Shown here piece after piece: positions 44,037 to 54,032 of a DNA stretch of 64,000 bases (positions are counted from its first letter, which is position 1; each line of letters starts with the position of its first letter). The stretch covers positions 148,196 to 212,195 of the forward strand of contig CAMPHF010000005.1 of NCBI GenBank assembly GCA_946885915.1. The letters run 5' to 3'. Below the pieces are notes generated by a model, which saw nothing but the letters and a program-made list of their open reading frames with translations, was not told the origin of the DNA and searched no databases. A program made the position numbers and the translations under genes. The DNA comes from an uncultured Idiomarina sp. (GTDB lineage: Bacteria; Pseudomonadota; Gammaproteobacteria; Enterobacterales; Alteromonadaceae).

Positions 44037-44420
44037 ATGGCTTACAGTCAAAAAGTAATCGACCACTATGAAAATCCGCGTAACGTGGGTGGTTTTGATA
44101 AAAACGATCCAAGCGTGGTGACCGGTATGGTTGGCGCACCAGCCTGTGGCGACGTAATGAAGCTGCAATTGAAAATCAACGACCAAGGCATTATTGAAGA
44201 TGCCAAGTTCAAAACTTACGGTTGTGGTTCAGCGATTGCGTCTAGCTCATTGGTAACCGAATGGGTAAAAGGCAAATCGGTGGAGGAAGCTTCGCAACTT
44301 AAGAACACCCAAATTGCTGAAGAATTGGCGTTACCGCCGGTAAAAATTCACTGCTCTATTTTGGCCGAAGATGCCATTAAAGCAGCGTTAGAAGATTACA
44401 AGAAAAAGCATTCAGCCTAA
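44037..44420 (+). CDS. iscU: Fe-S cluster scaffold IscU
   Basis: A 127-residue scaffold where [2Fe-2S] clusters are built. The three ligand cysteines lie in [24 protein letters not shown] and [11 protein letters not shown], and the HscA-recognition motif LPPVK is intact at residues 100-104. It is followed 11 bases later by iscA. Confidence 0.98.
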   Translation: MAYSQKVIDHYENPRNVGGFDKNDPSVVTGMVGAPACGDVMKLQLKINDQGIIEDAKFKTYGCGSAIASSSLVTEWVKGKSVEEASQLKNTQIAEELALPPVKIHCSILAEDAIKAALEDYKKKHSA

Positions 44421-44431
44421 TAGGAGTACAC

Positions 44432-44755
44432 ATGGCGATTACGATGACAGATGCCGCTGCAGAGCGTGCACGCAATTACCTCGAAAAGCGTGGCAAAGGC
44501 GTGGGCATCCGGTTAGGCGTAAAAACAACAGGCTGCTCGGGCCTTGCGTATGTCATGGAGTTTGTTGACGCTGTTGATGACACCGACACCGTATTTGAAT
44601 ACAAAGGGGTGAAAGTTATTATCGACGGCAAAAGCTTGGTGTATCTAGACGGTACCGAACTCGATTTCGTCAAAGAAGGTTTGAACGAGGGCTTTGAGTT
44701 TAACAACCCGAACGCTAAAGGCGAGTGTGGTTGTGGCGAGAGCTTTAACGTGTAA
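44432..44755 (+). CDS. iscA: Iron-sulfur cluster assembly protein IscA
   Basis: A 107-residue A-type carrier that helps assemble or deliver clusters. The conserved cysteines are C36 in [10 protein letters not shown] and the pair in GECGCGESF near the C-terminus. Its TAA overlaps the start of hscB (TAATG), so the two are translationally coupled. Confidence 0.97.
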   Translation: MAITMTDAAAERARNYLEKRGKGVGIRLGVKTTGCSGLAYVMEFVDAVDDTDTVFEYKGVKVIIDGKSLVYLDGTELDFVKEGLNEGFEFNNPNAKGECGCGESFNV

Positions 44756-45285
44756 TGGCAATGACCCATTTTGAACTCTTCGATCTGCCGCAACAGTTCC
44801 AACTGGATGCGGCAGATTTGCAACAGCGCTACCGTCGCTTACAGCAGGTGTTCCATCCGGACCGCTTTGCTAGCGCCGGCGAGCGCGATAAGTTGGTGGC
44901 AGTGCAACGCACGGCGCAACTAAACGATGCCTATCAAACGCTACGTAAGCCCCTATCGCGTGCCGAGTACCTGCTCAGTTTGCGCGGTATTGAGTTGCAG
45001 CATGAGCAGCAAACCATTAAAGATTCCACCTTCTTAATGGCGCAAATGGAATGGCGTGAGCGCATCGAAGCGGTGGCGGAAAGTGAAGACTTACTCGCGG
45101 GTGTGCGCTCGGCAGAAAAAGATCTGGCCAGCGAAACCAAAGCTTACGAGCAAGATTTAGCTGCGCAAATTAATGGCGACCAGAATGAAGCGGCCGCCGA
45201 TACCATTCGTAAATTAAAGTTCATGCACAAACTAGCGGCGGAACTTGAGCAAATTGAAGAGCGCTGGTTAGATAGCCGGCCCTAA
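44755..45285 (+). CDS. hscB: Co-chaperone HscB
   Basis: A 176-residue J-domain protein that brings IscU to HscA. The HPD motif is in VFHPDRFAS, and QLNDAYQTLRKPLSRAEYLLSLRG forms the end of the J domain. The C-terminal three-helix bundle that binds IscU follows. Start overlaps the iscA stop by one base; ATG 44761 is a possible alternative two codons later. Confidence 0.96.
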   Translation: MAMTHFELFDLPQQFQLDAADLQQRYRRLQQVFHPDRFASAGERDKLVAVQRTAQLNDAYQTLRKPLSRAEYLLSLRGIELQHEQQTIKDSTFLMAQMEWRERIEAVAESEDLLAGVRSAEKDLASETKAYEQDLAAQINGDQNEAAADTIRKLKFMHKLAAELEQIEERWLDSRP

Positions 45286-45321
45286 ACCCTATTCGTAAAC
45301 AACACAGGAGCACGCCCCGAT

Positions 45322-47187
45322 ATGGCATTACTGCAAATCGCAGAACCGGGACAGAGCACCGCCCCGCACCAACATCGATTGGCGGCGGGAATTGATTTAG
45401 GCACAACTAACTCATTGGTGGCGAGCGTTCGCAGCGGCGAAGCTGTGGTCTTGCGCGATGATGAAGGGCGCGCGATTGTGCCATCGGTCGTGCACTACGG
45501 TAGCGACCAGATCAGCACCGGCCACCAAGCAGTCGCCAGTGGCCTGCATGACGAAGCAGAAAATACCATTGTGTCGGTGAAGCGCTTTATTGGCCGTACG
45601 GTAGCCGATGTGAAGCGGCATGTGGGTAATTTGCCTTATCGATTAAGCGAAACCGAGAACGGTGTACCGGTATTCAACACTGCCGCCGGTGCTAAGAATG
45701 CGATTGAAGTGTCAGCTGATATTCTGCGGACACTCGCAACCCGCGCGCAAGCTGCTTTAGGTGGCGAATTAACCGGCGTGGTGATTACGGTGCCGGCTTA
45801 TTTCGATGATGCCCAGCGGCAGAGCACCAAAGATGCGGCCAAATTGGCCGGCTTAAATGTCCTGCGCTTGTTGAACGAGCCGACCGCGGCTGCGGTGGCC
45901 TATGGCCTAGATAGCGGTCGTGAGGGCTTAATCGCGGTATACGATTTGGGCGGTGGTACCTTTGATATTTCCTTGTTGCGACTCGATAAAGGCGTATTCG
46001 AAGTACTTTCAACTGGTGGCGATAGTGCCTTAGGTGGTGATGATTTCGACCAGCTGTTGGTGCATGAATTGAAGCAGCAGTTTGGCTTGCCCGCTGAGGT
46101 GTCGGCGCGTACCGAGCGCAGCTTGATTGATGCGGCCAAGGCCGCAAAAGAGGCACTAACCGATGTCGCGGAACATGAATTGGTGGTGACCATAGAGGGT
46201 GAAACGCACCGCGCAACTCTCACTCGTGACCAATTCGAAGCCATGATCCGGCCGTTAGTGCAGAAAACCTTAGCCAGTTGCCGGCGTGCGTTAAAAGACG
46301 CCGATGTAACGGCTGCTGAAGTCTTAGATGTGGTGATGGTGGGCGGCTCAACCCGCGTGCCATTAGTCCGTGAGATGGTGGGCGAGTTTTTTGGCCGCGA
46401 GCCACTCACGTCGATTAATCCCGACGAGGTGGTGGCGGTAGGTGCTGCGCTGCAAGCTGATGTGCTTGCCGGTAATAAGCCTGATTCCGATATGTTGTTG
46501 CTAGATGTAATTCCACTGTCACTGGGTTTAGAAACCATGGGTGGCTTGGTGGAAAAAGTAATTCCGCGCAACACCACTATTCCGGTGGCCAAAGCCCAAG
46601 AGTTTACCACCTTCAAAGATGGTCAAACCGCCATGATGATCCACGTGCTGCAAGGCGAGCGTGAGTTGGTGGATGATTGCCGCTCGTTGGCGCGCTTTGT
46701 GTTGCAGGGTATTCCACCTTTAGCAGCTGGTGCGGCCCATATTCGGGTGACCTTCCAAGTGGATGCAGACGGCTTGTTAAGTGTGTCTGCGCTGGAGAAA
46801 TCGAGCGGCGTATCGGCCTCGATTCAGGTGAAGCCTTCTTACGGATTAGCCGATGAAGATGTCGCCGAGATGATCAAAAGCTCAATGACGAATGCCCACG
46901 AAGACATGGCGGCGCGCATGCTGCGTGAGCAGCAAGTAGAAGCAGATCGGGTGGTAGAAGCCATTAGTTCGGCGCTTGCTGCGGATGCAGAATTACTTAG
47001 CGCCAGTGAGCGCGATAGTCTTGATGCGGCACTAAAAGGTTTGCGTGAAGCGCGGGCGGGCACCGATACCGCTGCGATTGAACAAGCGATTGCGGCTGTT
47101 GATGAAGCCAGTGCAGAATTTGCCGCGCGGCGGATGGATGCTTCTATTCGGAAGGCGCTGTCTGGCCGCAACGTAGAGCAACTTTAA
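45322..47187 (+). CDS. hscA: Fe-S chaperone HscA
   Basis: A 621-residue Hsp70-family ATPase that releases clusters from IscU. The ATPase domain has [38 protein letters not shown] and YDLGGGTFD; the substrate domain begins near VIPLSLG. The N-terminal 20-residue extension before the ATPase is normal for HscA. It is in the usual place between hscB and fdx, with an AGGAG site upstream. Confidence 0.97.
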   Translation: MALLQIAEPGQSTAPHQHRLAAGIDLGTTNSLVASVRSGEAVVLRDDEGRAIVPSVVHYGSDQISTGHQAVASGLHDEAENTIVSVKRFIGRTVADVKRHVGNLPYRLSETENGVPVFNTAAGAKNAIEVSADILRTLATRAQAALGGELTGVVITVPAYFDDAQRQSTKDAAKLAGLNVLRLLNEPTAAAVAYGLDSGREGLIAVYDLGGGTFDISLLRLDKGVFEVLSTGGDSALGGDDFDQLLVHELKQQFGLPAEVSARTERSLIDAAKAAKEALTDVAEHELVVTIEGETHRATLTRDQFEAMIRPLVQKTLASCRRALKDADVTAAEVLDVVMVGGSTRVPLVREMVGEFFGREPLTSINPDEVVAVGAALQADVLAGNKPDSDMLLLDVIPLSLGLETMGGLVEKVIPRNTTIPVAKAQEFTTFKDGQTAMMIHVLQGERELVDDCRSLARFVLQGIPPLAAGAAHIRVTFQVDADGLLSVSALEKSSGVSASIQVKPSYGLADEDVAEMIKSSMTNAHEDMAARMLREQQVEADRVVEAISSALAADAELLSASERDSLDAALKGLREARAGTDTAAIEQAIAAVDEASAEFAARRMDASIRKALSGRNVEQL

Positions 47188-47224
47188 TTTACGAGTTTGA
47201 ATTTGGCGGCGGAGGACAACAAGC

Positions 47225-47563
47225 ATGCCACAGATTATATTTTTACCTCACGACGAGCTGTGCCCTGAAGGCGCGGCCCTTGAAGCCAAAACTGGTGAAA
47301 CTGTGTTGGATGTTGCGCTAAAAAATGGCATCGGCATTGAACATGCTTGTGAGAAATCATGCGCATGTACCACTTGTCACGTAATTATTCGTGAAGGCTT
47401 TGACTCGCTTGATGAAAGCGACGAGCTAGAAGATGACATGTTAGATAAAGCTTGGGGGTTAGAGCCGGAATCACGGTTAGGCTGCCAAGCTTTCATTAAA
47501 GACGAAGATTTAGTGGTCGAAATTCCGAAATACACCGTCAACATGGTGAAAGAAAACCACTAA
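47225..47563 (+). CDS. fdx: Isc [2Fe-2S] ferredoxin
   Basis: A 112-residue adrenodoxin-type ferredoxin that supplies electrons for cluster assembly. Cluster cysteines are in ACEKSCACTTCHV (C-x5-C-x2-C) and RLGCQAF. It is the last gene of the isc operon here: the small iscX gene that commonly follows fdx is absent, and the next gene is on the other strand. Confidence 0.97.
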   Translation: MPQIIFLPHDELCPEGAALEAKTGETVLDVALKNGIGIEHACEKSCACTTCHVIIREGFDSLDESDELEDDMLDKAWGLEPESRLGCQAFIKDEDLVVEIPKYTVNMVKENH

Positions 47564-47584
47564 CTAAAAGCGGCAATTCTGTAG

Positions 47585-47611
47585 CGGTAGCCGGGGTTTC
47601 ACCGGCTACCG
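47585..47611. repeat. 10-bp inverted repeat between convergent fdx and AAA-protease genes
   Basis: CGGTAGCCGG (47585-47594) pairs with CCGGCTACCG (47602-47611) around a 7-base loop. No U-tract follows in either direction, but the position between convergent genes suggests a terminator or transcript-stabilising hairpin. The TAG stop of the minus-strand gene is within the right arm. Confidence 0.6.
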
Positions 47612-50600
47612 AAAAAATACATCAATTGCATCGCCGTATAAGGATTCCTCTTGTAGCAGCACAGTAGCAATTTGTTGCAACCGTTGCTGCTCTCTTGCCA
47701 TCAGCTGTGCTGCTTGCTGCTGAGCTTGTTGCAACCATGCCCGAACGCGCGTTTCGGCGAGCTCGCGCAAAGCTGACGATGGGTTAGCTAGACGGGTAAG
47801 CGCCAAGCTACCAAATTCTTCGTCTAGACCTAACTCACACACTGCGCTGTATGCCAATTTACTGGCTTGATCTAAGTCACCCGCGGCACCAATACTAATA
47901 TCGTGGCGCGCCGACGTGCTATTGGCAAAGCGCTCCGCTTCACGACCCGCCATTAATACCGCCAATTGTGCCTGAATTTCCGAACGTGTGGTGGGGCCAA
48001 GCGATTCATCCCGCTGTGAGGCTACAAATCCGAGCACTTGATTACGCGGTTCGATAGTGACAAAGGTGACCCGCTGGCTCGGCATCAGTAACTTACTGGC
48101 GAGTAAATGCCCAGCCTCATGATAAGCCACTTGGCGCCGGGCGGCATCGGACAGCACATCATTCACTTGCGCACGACCGTAGCGGACATTGGTGATCGCC
48201 TGTTGCATCACGGCTAGGCTAACCTCACCGCTAGCCGTTAAACTGGCCTGAAACAAGCTCTCTTTTAAGGCCTGTTGCACCTCTGCGCCGGACATGTTGC
48301 GGCATAAGTCTACCCAAGTGGCAATATCCTCAGCGCTAAGCGTGAACTTGGTGTGCAGCGCATTAGCCGCAATAAACTGCTGTAAAAACTGGTGGCGCGC
48401 GCGTTTGTTGGGCAGGTCACAATGAACATGCTCATCTAACCGGCCCGCCCGCAGCAAAGCTGCGTCTAGCAGTTCGGGCGCATTAGTCGCAGCAATCACT
48501 AAGATGGGCTCGGCGCGTGCTTGCAAGCCATCTAGTTCAGTGAGGAGGGTGTTGACGGCGGAGCGTTCGAATGAACCAGCACCACGCGCCCCGGCGATGG
48601 CGTCTATTTCGTCAATAAAGATCACGCAGGGTGCTATATCAGCCGCAGCAGAGAAGGCCTTTTGCAGGTTCTGGGCGGTGCCATGCGCCAATGAGCTGAC
48701 CAGCTCACCCACTTTAAGATTTAAAAACGGTAACTCGCATTCACCGGCAACAGCTTGGGCAAGCATGGTCTTACCGGTCCCCGGCGGCCCCGATAGCAAC
48801 ACACCGCCCGGCATCCCGGCGCTGCCGGGAAGTCGATCAACTTGCTGCATCCACTGAATCACCCGTTGCAGCTTATCTTTAGCGCGCTCTAGACCAATAA
48901 TATCAGTTAACTTTACCTCAGGCCGTTGCTCTAATAAGCCCGGCACGCCAAGCGTGGCTTGGCGTGCGCTAGCAATGCGTTTGAACTGCGGATTAATAAC
49001 CCGAATAAGAGCGCTAGCACCTTTGATCTCATCGCAGGCGAGCTCAAACTTAAACGCCAGTTGACGCCGTTTGGCATCCTGCCAGCGCCACTGTAAATCA
49101 AGCCAAGCCAGCCATTGGCCGAGCTCTTGCTTAGTCACTGCGGTACTGCACTGCCACGCATGTTGCTGTAACCACTCCGGTTGGGTGGTTGCATCGAGTT
49201 CTGGCTGTAAATGAATACCCACGCAAAATAAGGGTTTACTGACTAGCTCGGCCAAGCTTTGCGGGCTTACTTCAGCCGCAAAGTTAGCCGTGACTAGCCA
49301 GCCGTCACAGTCGCGCTGGCTGACATTTGGCATGGCTTTTACCCACTCAATCCGCGCATGACTCGGTAACTGCGGTAACAGTTCAGCGTCGAGCACGGCA
49401 ATTCGATAACGCTCCACTGGGGTGGTCCAACAGCTATCGCAAACGCTAAAGCGCATGGTTTTTAAGCCTTGTAACGCGGGTTGTTTCAATACTTGGCGTT
49501 GGGCTTCGGCCAGAATGTCAGTGGCAACGCCATGTAAGCCACGTAAGGAGGCGTCGGGTAATTGCGCAAAGAGTAGTAGGCGCGCAAAATCTGGCGGTAA
49601 TTGCACTTCCAGTAACGGGCTGTCCTCGGCCATTAGCCGCTGTAATTCGCGCTCCGCAACTGTCACCATGGCCGGTAAAGAAAGCGGTTTAAACACCGCA
49701 GTTTGGCCGCGTCTTAACCGATTAATAAGCTCAGGTGATAACGCCGCATGAGCACCACCGGGACGCTTGGCATGGGCTAAAATACTGTAAACGTCAAGCT
49801 CGCCCAGTTGGTGCGCTTTAGCAAATTCCCGGTGCCCCAAATTCGAGGTGAAAATAACAATAGCTTGCGAAAAATCTATTAATTGTGCGGTGGTATTGTC
49901 ACGGACAGCGCCGGTATCAAGCAGGGTCAGCAAGCTTTGAATCACCGTGGGGTGGGCTTTCTCAATCTCATCGAAAATTAACACTGTGCGCGGTTGTAGC
50001 AGCACTTGGGTGGTCAGTTGGCCTAATGCCGAATCGTGGTATTGCGCGCCTGACCCAAACAAATTACCCAGCGCTTTGTCATCGGCATATGATTCCATGT
50101 TAAAAATGCGGCAGCTATAGCCAGTATGCTCGTATTCAGCCAAAGCGCTGGCATAAGCTTGCGCTAACAGCGTTTTTCCAACCCCGGTGGGACCTAAAAA
50201 GGTCATCAGGCTGCGCAACCCTTGAGCGCTTGAAAAAGTACTATGTAAATGACTTTGCAGCACGTCGTGAATGGCATCATGCTGGCCTTGCACCTGTGCT
50301 TTTAGTGCAGCCTCTAGCCCTTGTGAACGCTGCGCTAACTGGCTTAACGTCACTTGAGTGTTCGCTTGTTGCCAGTGCTTTAATGCCGGTAGTGCGCTTG
50401 GTGCAGCGGCCAATTTCAGCAAGCGCTCAATAAAGCTAAGCAAAGATAGCTGGCTAGGTAAGGGTTGGCGCTGCTCGGCAAAGAACGCATGTAAACTCAG
50501 GTACAGTGTTTGGCTGTGTTGGCGAGCCAGACTAAACCAATCGCTCGAGTGGCCTTGGCTGGCGGTAAAAGTACGCAGCGGCACTGCTTGCACAATACTC

Positions 50601-51451
50601 TCGCGCAGTTGATATACGGCTTGCGGAAACCGAATCGTCGCGGGTTTAAGCGGCCACTTATCACTTAATACTTTAAGCGCGGTAGGAGTAGCCAATAATG
50701 CGGCCAAAATATCCAACACATCTAGCTGCACTGTGCGCGGTAATTTGGCTGCGGCAACATCCGCATCACCCTGCAAAGTAAGGGTCGCCAACTTAACGTA
50801 ACAAAGCTGCGCTAAAAACGGCCGTAAACTACTACCGGCTTGGGGTTGTGCCCCCTCGTTCACGGCCTGCGCTGGCTTGTTGTCAGTAGCGCTGGAGCTC
50901 GAGCTATCAGCCCCCGCACTTGGCCAGGCGTCGGCAACATAATGCAAACCCACATAATCGTGAAAATGCTGCTCAAGTTCGTCAATTTGCGGCTGCAGCG
51001 GGGCTTGCTCTGGATCGCAACGGAGCGCTTCTAATGCACTAGCAAGCGCTTGTAGCAAAGTGGTACTGCTAAGTGTCACGGTCTGACCGCCACCGTGATG
51101 GCGCTCGTATAAACGCCGCAACGCCTTGAGCACCGCATTGGCCAGTCCGGCTAAATCACAGCCTTGTTCATCATCAGTCGGCACCAAGGCGGCCAATGGT
51201 TGCGCCGAATCAGGTAGCGGACAAGCCCCAGCAAGTTGATAGCCCAGCAATAGCACTGAGGGCGTAAGGGTGATGGTAGTGTCAGCAACCGCAGACCGCT
51301 CGCCGGCGGGCAGAGTTACCATTGCAATCCAAGGTAATATCGCCTGTAGCGAAGTATCTTGTTGTAAATATTCAAGTTTTAGTTCGCATCCGCCTAGCCA
51401 ATACTGGCTGGCGGGTAGCATCTGTTGAAGAAGCGAGTTGGGCGCGGTCAT
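47606..51451 (-). CDS. Dual AAA+ metalloprotease: ClpB-like AAA module fused to FtsH-like AAA-M41 module
   Basis: A 1281-residue protein with three recognisable parts. Residues 1-380 are helical, without known motifs and without a membrane helix. Module 1 is a Clp-class AAA+: Walker A GPTGVGKT (420-427), Walker B LIFDEIEKAHP (Asp494/Glu495), sensor IFTSNLG, and an Arg-finger region SPELINRLRRG. Module 2 is FtsH-like: Walker A GPPGTGKT (888-895), Walker B IFIDEIDAI (Asp947/Glu948), LLRAGRLDEHV, then an M41 peptidase with HEAGH (1111-1115) and a third zinc ligand candidate Asp1192 in GAAGDLDQA. Catalytic motifs are complete, but the second pore loop lacks the usual aromatic residue. FtsH itself is membrane-bound and about half this size. 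It lies 99 bases after msrA on the same strand. Function unknown; an ATP-dependent protease or unfoldase is the natural reading. Confidence 0.85.
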   Translation of the reverse strand: MTAPNSLLQQMLPASQYWLGGCELKLEYLQQDTSLQAILPWIAMVTLPAGERSAVADTTITLTPSVLLLGYQLAGACPLPDSAQPLAALVPTDDEQGCDLAGLANAVLKALRRLYERHHGGGQTVTLSSTTLLQALASALEALRCDPEQAPLQPQIDELEQHFHDYVGLHYVADAWPSAGADSSSSSATDNKPAQAVNEGAQPQAGSSLRPFLAQLCYVKLATLTLQGDADVAAAKLPRTVQLDVLDILAALLATPTALKVLSDKWPLKPATIRFPQAVYQLRESIVQAVPLRTFTASQGHSSDWFSLARQHSQTLYLSLHAFFAEQRQPLPSQLSLLSFIERLLKLAAAPSALPALKHWQQANTQVTLSQLAQRSQGLEAALKAQVQGQHDAIHDVLQSHLHSTFSSAQGLRSLMTFLGPTGVGKTLLAQAYASALAEYEHTGYSCRIFNMESYADDKALGNLFGSGAQYHDSALGQLTTQVLLQPRTVLIFDEIEKAHPTVIQSLLTLLDTGAVRDNTTAQLIDFSQAIVIFTSNLGHREFAKAHQLGELDVYSILAHAKRPGGAHAALSPELINRLRRGQTAVFKPLSLPAMVTVAERELQRLMAEDSPLLEVQLPPDFARLLLFAQLPDASLRGLHGVATDILAEAQRQVLKQPALQGLKTMRFSVCDSCWTTPVERYRIAVLDAELLPQLPSHARIEWVKAMPNVSQRDCDGWLVTANFAAEVSPQSLAELVSKPLFCVGIHLQPELDATTQPEWLQQHAWQCSTAVTKQELGQWLAWLDLQWRWQDAKRRQLAFKFELACDEIKGASALIRVINPQFKRIASARQATLGVPGLLEQRPEVKLTDIIGLERAKDKLQRVIQWMQQVDRLPGSAGMPGGVLLSGPPGTGKTMLAQAVAGECELPFLNLKVGELVSSLAHGTAQNLQKAFSAAADIAPCVIFIDEIDAIAGARGAGSFERSAVNTLLTELDGLQARAEPILVIAATNAPELLDAALLRAGRLDEHVHCDLPNKRARHQFLQQFIAANALHTKFTLSAEDIATWVDLCRNMSGAEVQQALKESLFQASLTASGEVSLAVMQQAITNVRYGRAQVNDVLSDAARRQVAYHEAGHLLASKLLMPSQRVTFVTIEPRNQVLGFVASQRDESLGPTTRSEIQAQLAVLMAGREAERFANSTSARHDISIGAAGDLDQASKLAYSAVCELGLDEEFGSLALTRLANPSSALRELAETRVRAWLQQAQQQAAQLMAREQQRLQQIATVLLQEESLYGDAIDVFFR

Positions 51452-51550
51452 GTCCTAGCTGCCTTATTAAAAATCCATCTAAAGCTATGAATATCGAAAG
51501 TAGCAGGTTCAACCGCGTCCGCAAAGTCCTGGGGAAGGTGAAATCGTGGG

Positions 51551-52090
51551 CTATTTTAATTTTTCCGCAAAGGTTTTGCGAAACTTGGCAAGCTTCGGCG
51601 AGACCACTGCCTGGCAATAGGCATTCTCAGGGTTCCGATTGAAATAATCTTCGTGGTAGTCGCCCGCTGGGTAAAACACCGTGAAAGGTTCAAGCTGAGT
51701 TACCACTTTGCCAGCCCAAGTCTGCTCAGCTTCGATGTCAGCAATAATGGCCTTGGCGGCATCTAGCTGGGCTTGGTTGTGATAAAACACACCGCTGCGA
51801 TACTGGGTACCAATATCATTGCCTTGGCGGTTCAATTGAGTAGGATCGTGCAGCGCAAAGAAAATCTCGTAAATTTGCGCCAGACTAATTTCAGTTGGAT
51901 CAAAGGTAAGTTGTACGACTTCAGCGTGGCCGGTGTTACCTGTGCACACTTGCTCATAGGTTGGCGCCACCGTGGTACCACCAGCGTAGCCCGATTCAGC
52001 TTTAATAATGCCCCGCACTTGCTGAAATGCCGACTCTATACACCAGAAACAACCGCCGGCTAGGGTAATTTGTTCATATTTATCTGTCAT
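51551..52090 (-). CDS. msrA: Peptide methionine sulfoxide reductase MsrA
   Basis: A 179-residue enzyme that reduces the S form of methionine sulfoxide in proteins. The active site GGCFWCIES holds the catalytic Cys, and the GYAGG, TGHAEVV and YHNQAQ elements are in order. The single cysteine in NAYCQAV near the C-terminus is a possible resolving residue. It is the gene upstream of the AAA metalloprotease on the same strand, which suggests but does not prove a shared role in handling damaged proteins. Confidence 0.95.
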   Translation of the reverse strand: MTDKYEQITLAGGCFWCIESAFQQVRGIIKAESGYAGGTTVAPTYEQVCTGNTGHAEVVQLTFDPTEISLAQIYEIFFALHDPTQLNRQGNDIGTQYRSGVFYHNQAQLDAAKAIIADIEAEQTWAGKVVTQLEPFTVFYPAGDYHEDYFNRNPENAYCQAVVSPKLAKFRKTFAEKLK

Positions 52091-52311
52091 GAAATACCTC
52101 TTTATAGACGTCTATACTGCTAATGCGAGATATGTTACGCCGGAAGCTAGAAGGGCGCAAGGCTAACCAAGCTTGCTCGTCAAACTAATAATCATGCAAG
52201 TGGCAAAGGTAGCGTACAGCTTGGGAATCACGTATAATTCGCGCGGTTAAAAATAGCAACGCCGCAGCGGTGAATGAGCACTGCGTGGCACCAACCTTTT
52301 GGAGAAAAACC

Positions 52312-52743
52312 ATGGCTTTAGAGCGTACGCTTTCCATCATCAAGCCAGATGCAGTGGCTAAAAATGTAATTGGCGCCATCTACCACCGTTTCGAAACTGC
52401 GGGTTTCCGTATTGTGGCGGCGAAAATGATGCACTTATCAAAAGAGCAAGCCGAAGGCTTCTATGCTGAGCACAAAGAGCGTCCTTTCTTTGGTGCATTG
52501 GTATCTTTCATGACCTCTGGCCCAATCATGGTGCAAGTATTAGAAGCAGAAAACGCGGTGAAGAAGCATCGTGACATTATGGGTGCAACTAATCCTGCGG
52601 ACGCATTGGCAGGTACTATCCGCGCCGACTATGCTGAAACTATCGATGAAAACGCCGTTCACGGTTCTGACGCCGCTGAATCTGCAGCGCGTGAAATCGC
52701 TTATTTCTTCAGCGAAGAAGAACTCTGCTCACGTACGCGTTAA
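52312..52743 (+). CDS. ndk: Nucleoside diphosphate kinase
   Basis: A 143-residue enzyme that balances nucleoside triphosphates with a phosphohistidine intermediate. The catalytic His is in NAVHGSDA, and [18 protein letters not shown] and [15 protein letters not shown] are typical. ATG 52312 follows GGAG by seven bases. A TATAAT box at 52233-52238 probably belongs to its promoter, though no good -35 is present. A long hairpin follows the stop. Confidence 0.97.
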   Translation: MALERTLSIIKPDAVAKNVIGAIYHRFETAGFRIVAAKMMHLSKEQAEGFYAEHKERPFFGALVSFMTSGPIMVQVLEAENAVKKHRDIMGATNPADALAGTIRADYAETIDENAVHGSDAAESAAREIAYFFSEEELCSRTR

Positions 52744-52755
52744 TTGCGGGTGAGG

Positions 52756-52798
52756 CTAGGAGGATGGCAGCCACAGGTTGGCTGCCATCAGCGCCTAG
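52756..52798 (+). repeat. Extended hairpin between ndk and rlmN
   Basis: An 11-bp perfect stem (52763-52773 with 52779-52789) with a 5-base loop is extended by CTAGG/CCTAG (52756-52760 with 52794-52798) across small internal loops. No U-tract follows, so it is not a standard terminator; it could protect the ndk mRNA 3' end or slow read-through into rlmN. Confidence 0.65.
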
Positions 52799-52835
52799 AG
52801 CAAGGAATTTGCGCAGTGGCACATGAGGTAAAGGT

Positions 52836-53969
52836 ATGAATGCGGTAGATAAAAAGGTCAATTTACTCGACTTAAATCGACAAGGTTTGCGCGACTTTTT
52901 CGCCGAACTTGGCGAGAAGCCGTTCCGTGCCGATCAAGTCATGAAGTGGCTATATCATTATTGTGTCGATGATTTCGACCAGATGACCAACCTCAATAAA
53001 GTGCTGCGCGAAAAGCTGAAGCAAATTGCTGAAGTACGGGCGCCGGAAATTCGGCTGCAACAGCAATCGAGCGACGGCACGATAAAATTTGTCATGACCC
53101 TGTTCGACGGTCAAGATGTCGAAACCGTGTGGATTCCTGAAACTGATCGCGCCACTTTGTGCGTGAGCAGCCAAGTCGGCTGCGCGCTTGAGTGTACTTT
53201 CTGCTCCACCGCTCAACAGGGCTTTAACCGCAACTTGCGAACTGCCGAAATTATCGGTCAGGTTTGGCGAGTGAACAAATTATTGGGCCCGTTTGGTGAT
53301 ACCGGTGTGAAAGCGGTCACTAACGTGGTCATGATGGGCATGGGCGAGCCATTGCTAAACCTGAACCATGTGGTGCCAGCAATGGAACTAATGCTGGACG
53401 ATTGGGGTTTCGGTTTATCTAAGCGGCGCGTGACCTTAAGTACCTCTGGCGTGGTGCCTGCGCTTGATAAGTTAAAAGAGCAAATTGACGTCGCCCTAGC
53501 GATTAGTTTGCATGCCCCTGATAACGCCTTGCGTGATGAGATAGTGCCGATTAATAAGAAATATCCAATTGAGGAATTTCTGGCAGCAAGCCGCCGTTAT
53601 ATTGATGGCTCTAAGGCAAATAAAGCCGTGACCGTTGAGTATGTCATGCTGGATCATGTGAACGATTCAACCGACCAAGCGCACGAGTTGGCGAAAACGC
53701 TAAAAGGCACACCCTGTAAGATTAATCTGATCCCATTTAATCCGTTCCCGGGTTCCGATTATGGCCGCTCCAGCAATTCGCGCATTGACCGCTTCGCCAA
53801 AGTTCTGTTAGAAAAAGGCTACACGGTGATGGTTCGCAAAACTCGTGGCGACGACATTGATGCGGCCTGTGGCCAGTTAGTCGGCGATGTGATTGACCGC
53901 ACTAAACGTATTTTGAAAAAACAGCAACAGCAACGGGGCGGCGACGCGATTACCGTGAAGGCGGTGTAG
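52836..53969 (+). CDS. rlmN: Dual-specificity RNA methyltransferase RlmN
   Basis: A radical-SAM enzyme that methylates C2 of A2503 in 23S rRNA and A37 in some tRNAs. The 377-residue protein has the cluster motif CALECTFC (C116, C120, C123), the MGMGEPLLN region, LSTSGVVP, and the C-terminal Cys in DIDAACGQL that forms the protein-RNA adduct. It begins the rlmN-pilF-rodZ-ispG-hisS-yfgM-bamB-der block. Confidence 0.97.
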   Translation: MNAVDKKVNLLDLNRQGLRDFFAELGEKPFRADQVMKWLYHYCVDDFDQMTNLNKVLREKLKQIAEVRAPEIRLQQQSSDGTIKFVMTLFDGQDVETVWIPETDRATLCVSSQVGCALECTFCSTAQQGFNRNLRTAEIIGQVWRVNKLLGPFGDTGVKAVTNVVMMGMGEPLLNLNHVVPAMELMLDDWGFGLSKRRVTLSTSGVVPALDKLKEQIDVALAISLHAPDNALRDEIVPINKKYPIEEFLAASRRYIDGSKANKAVTVEYVMLDHVNDSTDQAHELAKTLKGTPCKINLIPFNPFPGSDYGRSSNSRIDRFAKVLLEKGYTVMVRKTRGDDIDAACGQLVGDVIDRTKRILKKQQQQRGGDAITVKAV

Positions 53970-54032
53970 TGAGCGCGGTGTAAACCAAAGCGCCCTGACA
54001 TTCGAGTATTGATAACCCGCGAGGGACGCATT

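Noticed and set aside
45900..46616. 238-codon open frame antisense to hscA
   Set aside because: hscA is unambiguous and the antisense frame has no family features.
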